This document shows positions 23,247-34,420 of a DNA stretch of 64,000 nt, one piece after another. The stretch's first letter is position 1; each line of letters starts with the position of its first letter. Position numbers and translations under genes: made by a program. Source of the DNA: Takakia lepidozioides (lineage: Eukaryota; Streptophyta; Takakiopsida; Takakiales; Takakiaceae); the NCBI GenBank assembly GCA_030704615.1, contig CM060733.1, positions 16,554,001-16,618,000 on the forward strand, given 5' to 3'. The notes below the pieces were generated by a model. The model was not told the origin of the DNA. It searched no databases and was given only the letters and a program-made list of their open reading frames with translations.

Positions 23247-23452
23247 CGGAGAGATGGAGATCTCATTGATGGCAAGAATCTGCCCATGTGACCTCTTCAC
23301 CTTCTTCAACTTCCTGAGGAAGTACCAAAACTTGGACTTTGCCGCACTTCGTTGGTCGCCCACAACGTCATGCGGTACGCCTTCGGCTGCTCATCGGTTG
23401 GGGTAGGCAGTGCTCGCCCCACCACCTGGTACTGGTGAAACCAAAAACTCAT
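23247..23452 (-). pseudogene. RPL18a: Ribosomal protein eL20 (RPL18a) fragment with a frameshift
   Basis: From ATG at 23452: [20 protein letters not shown], then [12 protein letters not shown]. One base is missing at about 23346, after which the neighbouring frame gives [20 protein letters not shown] and QILAINEI, ending at about 23261. The rest of the ~178-residue protein is absent. Intact eL20 is a 60S subunit protein; this copy cannot encode it. The frameshift plus truncation mark a pseudogene. Confidence 0.85.
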
Positions 23453-23958
23453 GGAGTGGGAATGCCAGTGGCCACCCAGGAAGATGCAGCACATGCAGCC
23501 ATTATTGAAGCAAACCGTATCAAAATCTGCACAAACTGTAGGCGAAGCTTCAGAGACGGGCGTTGTGTGCAAAGATCTGTGCAAGACCTGCGAGCTAGAG
23601 CGACAAGCCTGTGGTGGTGCACCTGTAACTACAAATGAAACCTGGGAACGGTTTTTAATGGCGAGAACGTTTTGATGTTAAAAATAAAATAAAATAAAAT
23701 AACCTTTTGATCTAATTTAAATGATTTAGAGCCTGGTTGGCCATATCTTTGTCAAATGAACTCCGTTTGACTCAGTTTTTGGGGGGATAGCTGCAGAAAG
23801 GGGAAATCTACCTATCTAGACCTGATTTCTGTTTTTGGGGCTCTGCTAAAAATCTATGGAATTTTTAGAGTGTGAGTGTGCCGTAAAAGATCCACAATTC
23901 TGTTTCTAGAACCTGTTCTGGTCTATTTGAGAGACAAATCTGTGGATGTCCTCCTTGT
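23453..23958. other. Spacer with an AAAAT simple repeat
   Basis: No gene recognised. A pentanucleotide AAAAT run lies at about 23676-23702. The region leads into the 249-codon open frame. Confidence 0.45.
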
Positions 23959-24708
23959 ATGGCTGGGGGAAATGAGGACGTAATTGAAGGGCAGGTCTCT
24001 TCTCTTAGCTTGTGCACACAAGGGGACAAGATTTATGTTTCCCAAGGAACTCAAACTGATTTGAGTGGAGAACAGTTGGACGAGTTGATTGCATACTGGG
24101 AGTCAGGCATTAGCAGTAGACAACAGACTGTTGTAGTTGGCGTTGAGGGCCTCAATATCGCTTTGGACAGTCAGAACTCTGTTGGAGCCAGCAGTTCTGC
24201 AGCTGTAAGTGAAATACCAAAGTGGGTGAAAGCTAGGCTTGGAACACAGCCAAAGACAGCCCCGGGGACCAAGGTGTTCAGCCACAAGGCTGTGGTGTAC
24301 TGGAGCAGAGGAGCAGGAGCTACACAAGTTTGTGCAATCAGACATGGTTGCAGCCGGATACGCTCTGCACAGGGCAACCACGAGCGGGGGTTCATCAGCA
24401 ATGACATGTTTGTTGTGCGTGAAGGAGATGCAGTCATTCGCAATGAGGACACCCGCAACCGTCTCAAAGCTTTCGAGTTGAGAGACTATCAGACCCTACC
24501 TTTGTTTTCTTTAGTGTTCAGTGAGCGGGAGATAGCAGAGTGTTGCTTTGTCTCTACCTGGCAGAAAGAGGATGAGGGTTGGTTAGAGCGAGCTACTGTA
24601 GCTTGGGACAAGGTTAGTGGCAGGTTTCTGGACATAGATATACCTCCTACACCTTACCATCATGCAGAGCGAGGCACTTTGAGAGAAGTCTGGAAGTTGA
24701 TAGCATAG
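23959..24708 (+). CDS. Hypothetical 249-aa protein next to a gag remnant
   Basis: An ATG-initiated, uninterrupted frame of 249 codons. I do not recognise the family. It has a Ser-rich N-terminal third, a basic middle (KWVKARLG, SHKAVVYWSRGAG), and a C-terminal part with EGWLERATVAWDKVSGRFLD. Because a Ty3-like gag remnant follows 520 bp downstream on the same strand, an extra ORF of a retrotransposon is the most likely origin; a host gene or exon is possible. Confidence 0.4.
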   Translation: MAGGNEDVIEGQVSSLSLCTQGDKIYVSQGTQTDLSGEQLDELIAYWESGISSRQQTVVVGVEGLNIALDSQNSVGASSSAAVSEIPKWVKARLGTQPKTAPGTKVFSHKAVVYWSRGAGATQVCAIRHGCSRIRSAQGNHERGFISNDMFVVREGDAVIRNEDTRNRLKAFELRDYQTLPLFSLVFSEREIAECCFVSTWQKEDEGWLERATVAWDKVSGRFLDIDIPPTPYHHAERGTLREVWKLIA

Positions 24709-25218
24709 ATCAGGATTAGATCTTGCTTGGGCGGGCTTCTATTCTTCCCCTCCATCTCTGTACTATTTTCATTACCTTGTACTCGTAGTTGCCAAAGTCT
24801 CTCTTGGTGGAGGCCAGTCAGTCCGGGGTTTTGGGCTGGGATATTCTGCAGGATCAGCATTGCAACTGGATTTTGGTGTGGGGGTGTTGATATTTTGATT
24901 TCTTGTGTTTGGATCCCCCCCAACACCTGCATGCTTGACTGTGCGCTGTGTTGGTTTTGTGTGGGCGCTTGCTTTCATAGGGATTAGGCCGGATTTGATC
25001 ACCGGTCAATCCTAGAGTATGCTGTCGGTGGTGAGGCTGGAGTGATGACCAGCAAGACCACCAGTGTTTCTTCTATGGTGAGGCTGGGTTGATGACCAGC
25101 CAACCATAGGAGTTCTTGCGGTGGATGCAGGTGCAGGTGCCCTGAGCCATTGGGATATGACCCTTAGACTGCAACAGGTGCCCACCCGTGTCACTATTAG
25201 ATTAGTACTAGAGTCTTA
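24709..25218. other. Spacer with a 48-bp direct repeat
   Basis: GGTGAGGCTGG then TGATGACCAGC occurs at about 25029 and again about 48 bp later (25077); each half also forms a small GCTGG…CCAGC stem. No coding signal. Confidence 0.5.
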
Positions 25219-25227
25219 TAGTGTCAC

Positions 25228-25998
25228 GTGGAGGAGGTGCACATTGTGAGTGTCATTACGGAGTTACCCAAGGGTTTTGAGGGGAGTACGGCTACAGGCA
25301 GTAACAGTGAGAGTGGGTTCACAAGACGAGGTATTCGGTTCAGACCACCTTCACCGCCACCCTCAACTATTGTAGAGTCAGACACAGACTCGGAGGCTTC
25401 ATCAACAGGTGTGCAGTTTCATTCGTCATTGTTGTGGGACGACATGGAGGAGATGTATGGAGCTACCAAGGGGCCTCGTAGGTACTCTGGAGTTGTGGGC
25501 ACAATTGAGTTGGATGACTTTATCCAGGAGTTCGACAGCTGGTGTGATTTGCAGCAGATGCGCAATCCACAGCTATTCACCCCATTCATGGCGTGGAAGG
25601 GACTGTTCCAGCATTTGGAAGGCCCGCCTATGGACGATTACCACGAGTTCAGGCGAGGACATGAAGCAGAGATTGAGGAGTGGAGGATGTATTGGTCACC
25701 TGACTACGTCTCCATTACTCGAGGCATGATGCGACCAGTAGCTGCATCAGTACCAATATCTCCCACTGCCAGCACTAGTAGTGGAACAAGTAGTGCCGGT
25801 ACTTCTGCAGGTGGTACCAGTTCAAAAGGTGCTACTACTCCTCCTGCCACGACTACAACACATGTGCCTAGATTCAACCCGGTGGTGGAGTTCTTCCAGG
25901 AGTTGCGGAGGAACTACCAAGGTGTACGGACAGAGAAGCTGCGAAGTTTGCAAGACTTCCAGCGCAAACCCAATGAAACCTGCGAGAGGCGTAACTAA
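25228..25998 (+). pseudogene. Truncated retrotransposon gag-like ORF
   Basis: Open frame of about 256 codons with no ATG at its start (stop at 25219, first codon usable as start is GTG). Acidic Ser-rich N-terminus, then a helical gag-like core (LDDFIQEFDSWCDLQQM, FMAWKGLFQHLEGP), a Thr/Ser/Gly linker, and RSLQDFQRKPNETCERRN, a phrase typical of plant Ty3/gypsy-type gag proteins. The homology stops exactly where the C-rich LINE begins (about 26000), so the LINE probably inserted into it. No protease, RT or LTR pair was found. Confidence 0.6.
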
Positions 25999-26369
25999 CC
26001 ATCGAAATTGCAAAATTCTACACCTCATCTGCCAGGAATTTAAGGAATGGTCGCCAATGCCGGAGCTGCTATATTTACGACCTCGAACACCTTCAACCTC
26101 AACCAATTATTCTCCACGCTCAGACTATGCACCACATAGGGTGCAAACACAATATATATATGACATCGGCTCCCATGTATACTCATTCTACTCTGCAGCT
26201 TACCAACTCCCCTCCTCTCGTTGCTCCCACTTAGGCTTTTGGCATCTCCTGCAACCCAGCTCAAGTAGTAGCCCCGGTTCTTTTTCCTCCTACCAGCTCC
26301 CTTCCTCTTGTTTCCCCCACATAGGCATTTGTCATTTCTTGCAACCAAGCCCACGGTGTAGTAGTCTCC

Positions 26370-27401
26370 GTGTTTCTTTCCCCATCTCTTCTCTGTCATC
26401 ACCTTTCACAAACTGCATGTCTATGTGCGCTACCACTACTACTCCCCGCTCACGACCCAAAACCAAAGCAACTCGTTCAAATTCACCGCACGGTAGTCTG
26501 TTTAGCTCTCTCAGTCATCGCAAAAAATCTAAGTTTGCTACGCTCGCAAGAGGATACCTTGGCTGCGCTGAACCAACTATTTGGACAAGGAAATATAACG
26601 CAAACATACTTTTGCAATGTTCCTATCACTGAGAAGACTCGTCATGCATACATGATCCAGATTACCTGCAAGAATCCTACCATCTATACAAGGTGGTGCA
26701 ACAAGACACATATCAAGATGCAAGACAGGTTCATCGATTTCTCCCCGCACACCCATAGTCTGAACGGCACTGTCGCGGTCCCACTTGCGATCTTGGAAAA
26801 ATTGCGCGTTGCCAACATCAACCAAGCCTTACTCGACACAGTTGAGTCTATCAACATCAGCCCGCAAGCCAAGCAAACTACGGGACACAATGACATGATG
26901 AAAGAAATTGACCAAAAATTGGATGCCCACTCTATCTCGCTCAAGTCTGAGATCCGAAATGACCTCGCCTCACTGGAGACCAGAGTCACGGGCACCATTG
27001 CCAAAGTTCAGCAGGTTGAATACCACAAGTACGTGGTTGCGCTACACCAATCTATCACGGATCACCTTGCCACAAATCTCAGTACCTTCTTCTCTCATGC
27101 CAATCTTGTGCTTGAAAAACTGCCACAGTTTCATGGCAGTGTACCTCTCACAACCACCGAAGCAGTAGGTATACAGACTATTGCGACTTGCTCGAATGGT
27201 TTTACCCCACCTGCCGGTGTCTTCCGCAGCACTAGACCGAAGCTCATCGTAGGTGGCCCTACTATTGTGCAGTCTGTGCCGGACAACACTCACACTACCC
27301 TGGCCCCCGAACATGTGGCGGACACTCCTACTACCGTTCCTGTGGCAACTGTGCCGGCTGCCAAACATCAGATTGAGAACTTCCCAGGTTCCCATGAGTA
27401 A
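26370..27401 (+). pseudogene. LINE ORF1-like frame
   Basis: Open for about 343 codons. The true N-terminus probably lies in another frame (MCATTTTPRSRPKTK from about 26425), which a single frameshift near 26550 would join to EDTLAALNQLFGQG. The middle is predicted helical (KEIDQKLDAHSISLKSEIRN, LASLETRVTGTIAKVQQVEY), as in ORF1 coiled coils that bind element RNA. No zinc knuckle is visible. Confidence 0.55.
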
Positions 27402-27961
27402 GACCACAGGCAGATCCGCCGCAATCTCGCCCACCTCACCTAGTCACACTGCTGATTTTTATGCTGTATTCCTAGGTAGTTTATGTTTGCTTTTTTATGT
27501 TTCGAGCTATGCTCATGCTTGTACCTCACCAGGTCTGACCTGGCCTCTTCAATATAACTCTTATCACTTGTCTACCAATACTGATCACCAACATACCATT
27601 CAACTATGCCTTCCAACAGACATCAACACTCCATGGGCTATCTCCAACTTCACCATCGTACGTACTACCAGAGGCACTGATGCTCAGCCCTATAATCCAA
27701 CTATCAAAATGACTGCAAAGCACACATATTGCATACCCACCCTTCGTCCTACGCACTGGTTGCGCCTCTGGACCTGCTTAGCCGCTCAGCTGCGCATAGA
27801 CTCATACTTCTGTAAATTTAATTGTACGTGCGAGAAACATACCAGTAGGGCCTCTTGCCACATCAAGTTCAACCCAGCCCTATTAAATACACACACCCAC
27901 CCACACGGCAAAGCCACCCCCTCACCTGGCACTCTATATAGGCCACACCACTTATTCTGAT

Positions 27962-29641
27962 ATGTGGATGAAATCCATACGTTTTGCACACCAGTATCCA
28001 TCCTCTTTCCGTCACACCTCAAAAAACATCATCTCGCAGCACCAACATCGACACCAATCCAAAGACCCGCAAAATTACCATATTGGTTCGAGCCCAAGAA
28101 AATACAAACCCCGCCCCACTTTTAATAAAATATCCTCACCTACTCACAAATGCCACCATACTTGTTTCACCCGCGCCTCTCACTTAATCCCAATTAACCC
28201 CCCGTATTGCATTTATACTGAACACTTCTATGCTTATGTGACAATCCGGCATTATAGACAACTATGTTATAACCTAAATTGTACGTTATTTACACATTTT
28301 AGACAACTCTATTATCCCACCACCGCATTAACATATTTTGTTCCCCCTTCCTTCCTTGATACAATAATACAACATAACACTCATCTTTTCCACGTATATA
28401 CTGCTCATATGCACACCACTCATCTTGAATATACAAGTAAGGTACTCAGCCACACCACCCAGCTGCAATATTATTCAAACATGTTGCTTGGACATACTTT
28501 ACGACTACAGTATTTAAACAGAGCTTCTAACCCCACCACCCTTGCACGCCACCCTGCTAATTTTAAACATTACTCTGCATATAGGACAGCCCTGTGTTAT
28601 CAACGACTTTATTATAATTATTGTCATATCACACATCCTAAACTACTTTACTATCCCCCCATAGTACTTAGACATGTTGTTCTTCTCTATTCCCTTGATA
28701 TAATAACTCAACGTAACACTTACTTATATTTTGTACATATACATACCATCCATCTACAATATATAAATAAATTAGCATGTCCTAAAATATCCTTGCACCA
28801 CGCTACCCCAAATTTACACTATTATAATTTACCACATACACCACTAATCCATTCACCTAAATATCATATATGCGTATCTACTCACATTACTCATACCTCG
28901 GACGTACTACTTTCGAAAAAACTCCACAAATTTGCCCATACTTTGATGCTAACCTCCCACAAACTTTACAATGCTCACATCTTGATATTACTTACAAACA
29001 AATCTTACAAATCTCACAAATTTGACTTACGTACAGAGGAATATGCCACTCTCTCCCAACAATTCCCATACATCCATAAACCTCTAATCTTATTTTCAGT
29101 TCCCAAAACTTTAATTTACGACTTTTATTATATCCCCCCTCCACACTCATCAGTAACCAGTTCTACTATTACCCGTATAACTACCTTTAACTATATGCCC
29201 CAACAACACAACCTCATTCTTTATCCCCCTAAAATAGTCATCTATAGACCCCTCAAAACGTTTCTTATGACCCATTGCCCGCACGGCCGTTACCATCAAC
29301 ACCCTCCCGCATCCAAACATTCCCTCCACCACCCCCCGTCACACCATAAACTATATGAACTTGCTTGCGCAACACTTATACTCTTGCGATGTGGTGACAT
29401 TCATCCAAACTCGGGTCCTACCACTATTAACGCTATCATTGGCGAATTACCCGTTGATCCCCAAAAAAGATACGCATTATATTTCCAAAAGAATACCGTG
29501 TCACTTACACCTTATCGCCATCTCTATGACCACTTCTCTCCTTTTCTTCTCAACCCATCAACCACTAACCACGCACCCACACACCCAATTACCACCTTTG
29601 GCCTCCCCATCTGTCAATACCCAGCTACCAACAACATGTAA
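27962..29641 (+). pseudogene. 559-codon LINE frame with internal duplication and a 2A-like motif
   Basis: Unusually long for this region, open frame dominated by His, Tyr, Thr, Leu and Pro with almost no Gly, a product of the C-rich, G-poor strand. Two segments about 345 bp apart (about 28245-28440 and 28595-28770) resemble each other, both carrying an LDxIxQxNT...L pattern. At 29381-29415 it reads LLRCGDIHPNSGP, the position and form of the 2A-like GDIxxNPGP found before the endonuclease in several LINE clades, but with Pro to Ser in NPGP. Whether the rest was ever protein is uncertain. Confidence 0.45.
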
Positions 29642-30059
29642 CAAATACTTTGAGTCCCATACAGATTCTCATGTCCGCTCACTCCTACATAAACTACAAA
29701 AACTATCCTCGCAACCTCACAACTACCTGGCCCCTCCATATTATCTAGCTGACCTGCACGCATCGCTTCACCTCCTACAGTCCAACCCTGGGGAAGTTCA
29801 CAAAATGCTAGGTGATTATCTAGCAAACCCAAATACATCCGCATAAGATTGCCACACTATCACTAACAAAATCCCATTTCTATAAAAAAAACATCCTCTC
29901 TGCCACTCTCCAAGCTTGTTCCCCCATCCCAGGATACCAACCCCCACCTCCGTCACCCCCATCCCCACCCCCCACCACTCACGCCCACTTACACCAACAT
30001 CCCTCCATCATCCGTCTCGCCCAATCATTCCCACACCACCTCCTCCCAACACGCTAACT

Positions 30060-30690
30060 CACTCACCATCACCTCTTGGAATGTCGGTTCGATGGCCACT
30101 AGTATCCAAAGTTTAATTCATCTTCTCACAGACTCTACGCCTCCGCACATCATCATTTTGCAAGAAACCAAGCTCAATATACATAATCCCAATAGTTCCT
30201 ACATAAACAAACTCCTTCCAACCTACTATCTATTGTATGGGAACCCTCTCTCTGCTACACAGTGCCTCACATGACGCTCCGCTCCATACCACCCCACCCG
30301 TGGTGGAGTCGCACTAGGCATCGTCCGCACACATCATTCCCTTAGCACCACTACCAAACTAATTGTTCCTATCCCCCTTCGGTCTCATCTTCAAATCATC
30401 CAACTACATCTGCCCGCGCTTCACCCCATCACCCTTATACACTTATACATGTCGTCACACGCTGATGACCTCACATTGATCCCCGATATCTTACGCACAA
30501 TCTCCGACACAATCACCCAATCTGAGCACCAACATCACCACTACATGTTAGCAGGCGACTTTAACAGAGACATTGCCCTACTCGGCCACACATACAATGG
30601 CGTGCACAAACCCTCATCCCTATTAGATCGCGAATGGGCACAGTTTACAGAACCAAAACTCCTTCAGTGTGGCCTCCACAAACTTTGCGC
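30060..30690 (+). pseudogene. LINE endonuclease (EEP) domain, broken
   Basis: TITSWNVGSMATS, then HIIILQETKLN (metal-binding Glu), then after a stop/frameshift near 30270 RGGVALGIV, and later YMLAGDFNRD (catalytic Asp-Asn). This order identifies the apurinic-like endonuclease that nicks target DNA in non-LTR elements. The C-terminal SDH-type motif is missing because the element ends near 30690. Confidence 0.8.
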
Positions 30691-31068
30691 ACACAAATCT
30701 CCCTGTGAAGCAAGGGTCAGGCACACCGCCCTGCGGGCTCCTCCGAATCATCTCATTGCATCTCTGGTTGGTGTCGACACGAACAACACAACATTTGCCA
30801 CGAAATGACGGATGGGTCCGTGCAATTCTCCATTGCGAGGCCGACACATCTCGCTCCACGATTGGAATGTTGTATTGGGTAAGGATAATAGGAGCAGCAT
30901 GCTCATCCTCGGCATGTTGACCCGAGTATGCTGCAGGAGAGGGGGTACGAGTGCTACTCTCTAAGGCAACCCTGTATTTTTTGGCTTCTTTATTTGTCTC
31001 CAACAGGGTTGAGTTCTCCATAGAAAAGAAAACAACTGCATGGGATCAACAAAAAGTAACATATATAC
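30691..31068. other. Unassigned sequence between LINE end and UKL exons
   Basis: On the minus strand a frame encodes FRGKCCVVRVDTNQRC and following residues; not recognised. The next expected UKL exon (VEHGLGHLPF…) was looked for here and not found. Confidence 0.4.
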
Positions 31069-31428
31069 CAAGCGTATGAGGCGGTCCGCATAGAATACAA
31101 AGTCATGCTTCGTTGTCTCCCGATCACGAATGAGAGTATGCATGCCTGGAATCTGCCAGAAGGGCAAAGAGACAAAAGTGAAAACCATTTGATAGAACAT
31201 GTATGCACTCACAATGTCAGGCTACACCAGACAGGGAAAACTAAGTAAGACACTATCAGCCATAGCTCACAATATAGGCCAGTATGACCAAACCTGAAAT
31301 GTAGATTGAATCATATAAACATTCGGATAAATTTTGCGAAGATCGTGTTGGCCGAGCTTAGTGCGGATATGTTGCACTATCAGATCATTTGCCACATGAT
31401 TGTCTCCTCCACGTGTAATCCATTTTCT
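31069..31428 (-). pseudogene. UKL: Uridine kinase-like protein (UKL) fragment: two exons, kinase end and UPRT start
   Basis: Exon 31428-31294 (RGGDNHVANDLIVQHIRTKL, GQHDLRKIYPN, MIQSTFQ) and exon 31152-31069 (GMHTLIRDRETTKHDFVFYA, DRLIRL) are in frame, phase 0, with GT-AG borders. They match the junction between the uridine kinase domain and the uracil phosphoribosyltransferase domain of plant UKL pyrimidine-salvage proteins. Neither the upstream kinase exons nor the following UPRT exons were found nearby; a LINE lies 380 bp downstream. The frames are undamaged, so this could be part of a live gene split by long introns, but an isolated genomic fragment is the simpler reading. Confidence 0.75.
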
Positions 31429-31937
31429 CTGCAAACAGCTTCATCAAGCACCAACTCCATACTGCAAGAACTTGGGTCATTTACATGGAGGAGACGAACC
31501 ACCATAGCATCAACTTGCGAGAGATTAACAAGCAGCAGGACCAAAGGCCTATTGCTGCCCTAGCCAGGCCACCCTAAATTTCCATGGCAGCTTCATCGTT
31601 GGCGAGAGACGGAGAAATTTGACTGCCAATAATGTGCATGGCATATCTGTGCGCACGCTCCATATTGTCAAACACTTGACGGGCATCCTTTACGCTCTCA
31701 GATGGGGCACAACAGGAGGGACAAACTCTTCAGTTCTCTCATTTGCAGACATGTCTCTCGGGAAGCAAGTCGAAGCACACAGAGAAAACACAAAGCACTG
31801 TGTGAAAATTTGTTTTACACAATTTCGGAGACAGAGAGTGAGGGGACGAAGAGCTGGGGATAGGTGGTCAATCACATGGATGACGACAATCATCCACTAA
31901 ATGACGCCCATTCGTTTTGGAGGTACATTCAATGTTG
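31429..31937. other. Unassigned, possible further gene fragment
   Basis: On the minus strand about 31720-31590 reads SVKDARQVFDNMERAHRYAM then HIIGSQISPSLANDEAAMEI before a stop. It looks exon-like, but I cannot name the protein. Nothing else recognised. Confidence 0.35.
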
Positions 31938-32045
31938 TTTCAAATTTTAAATTTGAATGTTCACGGTCTCCAATATGTGTGTCTATGCTCTAGGACTGGT
32001 TCAAATTTCAAATGTCAATGTTCACCGTCTCCAATATGTCCGTAT
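31938..32045 (+). repeat. Two-copy tandem repeat, ~62-bp spacing
   Basis: TTCAAATTTTAAATTTGAAT then GTTCACGGTCTCCAATATGT at 31939, and a similar unit at about 32001. The first half of each is an AT-rich near-palindrome. Confidence 0.75.
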
Positions 32046-32162
32046 GAGGAGGCATGTGCACATATATAGAACTATATGATGGCAAAGTCATGATGTCATG
32101 GATGTATTTCTTGCATTCATGGGGCATGCATGATGGATGCGTGCAATACAGTAACACTGAGT

Positions 32163-32632
32163 TCAATGTGTGACAGTAGTTTCGCGAGCAATGGATCCGC
32201 GGGGGCGGCGGGTGGAGCGGGAGGGGGTCCCCGCTGAGGCAGCATTGAACTCCGGAGCCTCTTTTATCACTTGCGGTAAGACTTTAGTGAGGCGTTTAGC
32301 TATTTGAACCACTTTTTGTACTTGCGCATCCCAGTTGCAGCTGGAGGAAAATTCAACGCCAAGATATGTGTATGACTGGAGCACAGGGATCTCTTGACTC
32401 CCCCAAGTCCTTATGAGATCTCCATCTCCCCTTCCTCCCCAGATCATTGAAAGTCACTTTGCGCATTGAGTAACATTCGCTTTTAGCCACCACATGTCAA
32501 AGTACCTTTTTGCACAATCAATCAACTCCTGAGGATTGGATGGGGCTGTGAAGTCATCCGCAAATACTTATAAGGGCTGGAATGGTGGTATTCACCCACC
32601 TTCAACCCAAACCCCTCACTTTCCACATCATT
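32163..32632 (-). mobile_element. LINE reverse-transcriptase fragment (family L)
   Basis: The minus strand encodes the end of RT: a FADD-type catalytic region (frame broken by an insertion near 32565), then RRYFDMWW-like and YTYLGVEFSSSCNWDAQVQK. It is closely similar to the fragment at 50700-51146 and gives the correct colinear order for that rearranged copy. Confidence 0.82.
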
Positions 32633-33211
32633 TTTTTTTAATTTTTTTTCCCCACATCCTCAAGTATTCGATTAATGAAAACACCACTTTACAACTGTAA
32701 AATTGATTATAGATGTCGTCATTAACACTTAAGCGCCCAGTGCCATAGTTTGATTTTTTCAAAAAATAAGACAACTATAGTGAAAAAATGGTGTAACTTG
32801 TTCTTGACTCAAACATAAATTCTATGTTGGTTAAAGAAGTTCAAGCTATTAAAGTTATCCGTAAAGTGCCAAAAACTAGGGGCGAGTATCCCAAGTTTGG
32901 CCAAAAGTGGGGGACAAGTTAACAAACTAGGGACCAAACTCATGTACAAGAGCGAGGTGCAAGCAGCAAGCTGCGAGATCATGTCAAGGAGTAGGACTTC
33001 TGCCCAAGTTGACAAACTCGTGCCCAATTTTGCTAACTTTACGTTTGCACTCAAACTGGGGATGCAACACGAGTTAGAGGTCCAAACTGGGCATGACTTT
33101 AAGGATAACTTTATTGTTATACATTATTATCAACAACCTTGCCCATTAGCTCATGCATTATATGCTAACAAAGATTCTGTATATATGATAAGTTAATCTT
33201 CTTCCATTTTT
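32633..33211. other. AT-rich spacer
   Basis: Short open frames only; no gene or repeat family recognised. Confidence 0.4.
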
Positions 33212-33253
33212 AGGTGAAGTGGCTCTTAGTTACGCCGGTGTAGGCCGGAGTCT

Positions 33254-33281
<28 letters not shown>
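33212..33281 (-). repeat. Inverted copy of the 19243-19292 leader plus CT microsatellite
   Basis: The reverse complement of 33212-33262 matches the 19.24-kb leader at about 46 of 50 positions and is bordered by a (CT)n run to about 33279. Confidence 0.75.
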
Positions 33282-33286
<5 letters not shown>

Positions 33287-34420
33287 TTATAAGAGATAGA
33301 GATAGGTTATCTATTACCTGCATGAATTTCCTGATTTTGGAAAACTATCATCTAGATTTTCTTTTTGGTTTATAGCTCATGGTAGAAAAATCCTATTGTT
33401 AGTTTCAAGGTGTGCAAGCATTTTGAGCTCTCATCTCAGTTTCTAGGACTCATCATCACTGCACTGATGACACATATGTATTGTCGATTATAGCTTCAAA
33501 AATCTATATACAAGATCGTAAATACAAAAATTACAATGACATGAGAATTTTGCAGCCTTCTCATTTGTCTCTATCCAAAACTGGGAGTAGCGCTAGTACT
33601 CATAATAAACAAAGAATGGCGAGTCTTCTTCACAACTTCACAATGGTGAGAGAAGAGGTTTGATAAGGTGAGGATTTGTTCATTATAAAAATAAAATAAT
33701 TTGTCATCATGGAGTTTTTGTTGTCTAAGATTGGCATGTTGATGTTTCCTCAATTGGATCATGTCTTTAGATTTGAATTTTTCATGAGTTCATTGGGAAA
33801 AAGAAGCATTAGGGATATCATACTCGTGCCCAATAAGATTTTCAATGTTGTTCCTTGTTATGTGAAACATGTCTAAATTTTGGAAGTCATAGTTTGTTTA
33901 TTCAAGGCCAGTGTACTGAAGTTGTGGTTGCACACCTACCCACTTGCTGTTTTAAGAGAAAGTCCAAGGTTGCCATTAGATATAGAGGTGAACAACGAAT
34001 TCATATTTTTTTTGGATTGAGAATTTTTTGAACCCTCATTTGGTGAAAGTGAAGTTAGTTGCTATGATGTATGGTAAAGTACAAACACCATCTAGAGTAT
34101 GCTCATATGTGGGCAATGGATGGACGTGAGTATCACTCACAATGAATCTGGTTTAAAAGTAGCCTTAATGGTCATGAATAATAAACTCATTTTGTATGTC
34201 TGGACCATCTGTGACTTTTGGTATGTTTGTACAATCTTGTTATTAAGGCAGAGTATAGATGAGCCTAACTAGGCTATCTTAGCACTCCTAAATTAATTTA
34301 GAGGCAATCGGAAGCTATCAATTAAGTCCTTATTTTGGCATTCTTCTTAGTTATAGGTCAGGCAATGAGCAAAGAACTTCTCTAGTTGGTATTCTTCTCA
34401 AATCGTTCTTCGCGCGCTGG
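33282..34420. other. AT-rich spacer
   Basis: No coding signal or repeat could be supported. Confidence 0.4.

Larger units (their letters stand above)
26000..30690 (+). mobile_element. 5' half of a C-rich non-LTR retrotransposon (ORF1, 2A-like motif, endonuclease)
   Basis: The plus strand is very poor in G. In order: an ORF1-like frame (26370-27401), a long His/Tyr/Thr-rich frame with a 2A-like motif near its end (27962-29641), and a broken apurinic-type endonuclease (about 30060-30690). It stops in the endonuclease, so the RT and RNase H half is missing, the reverse of normal 5' truncation. That half may be the minus-strand block at 19.5-21.8 kb after rearrangement, or simply lost. Confidence 0.7.
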
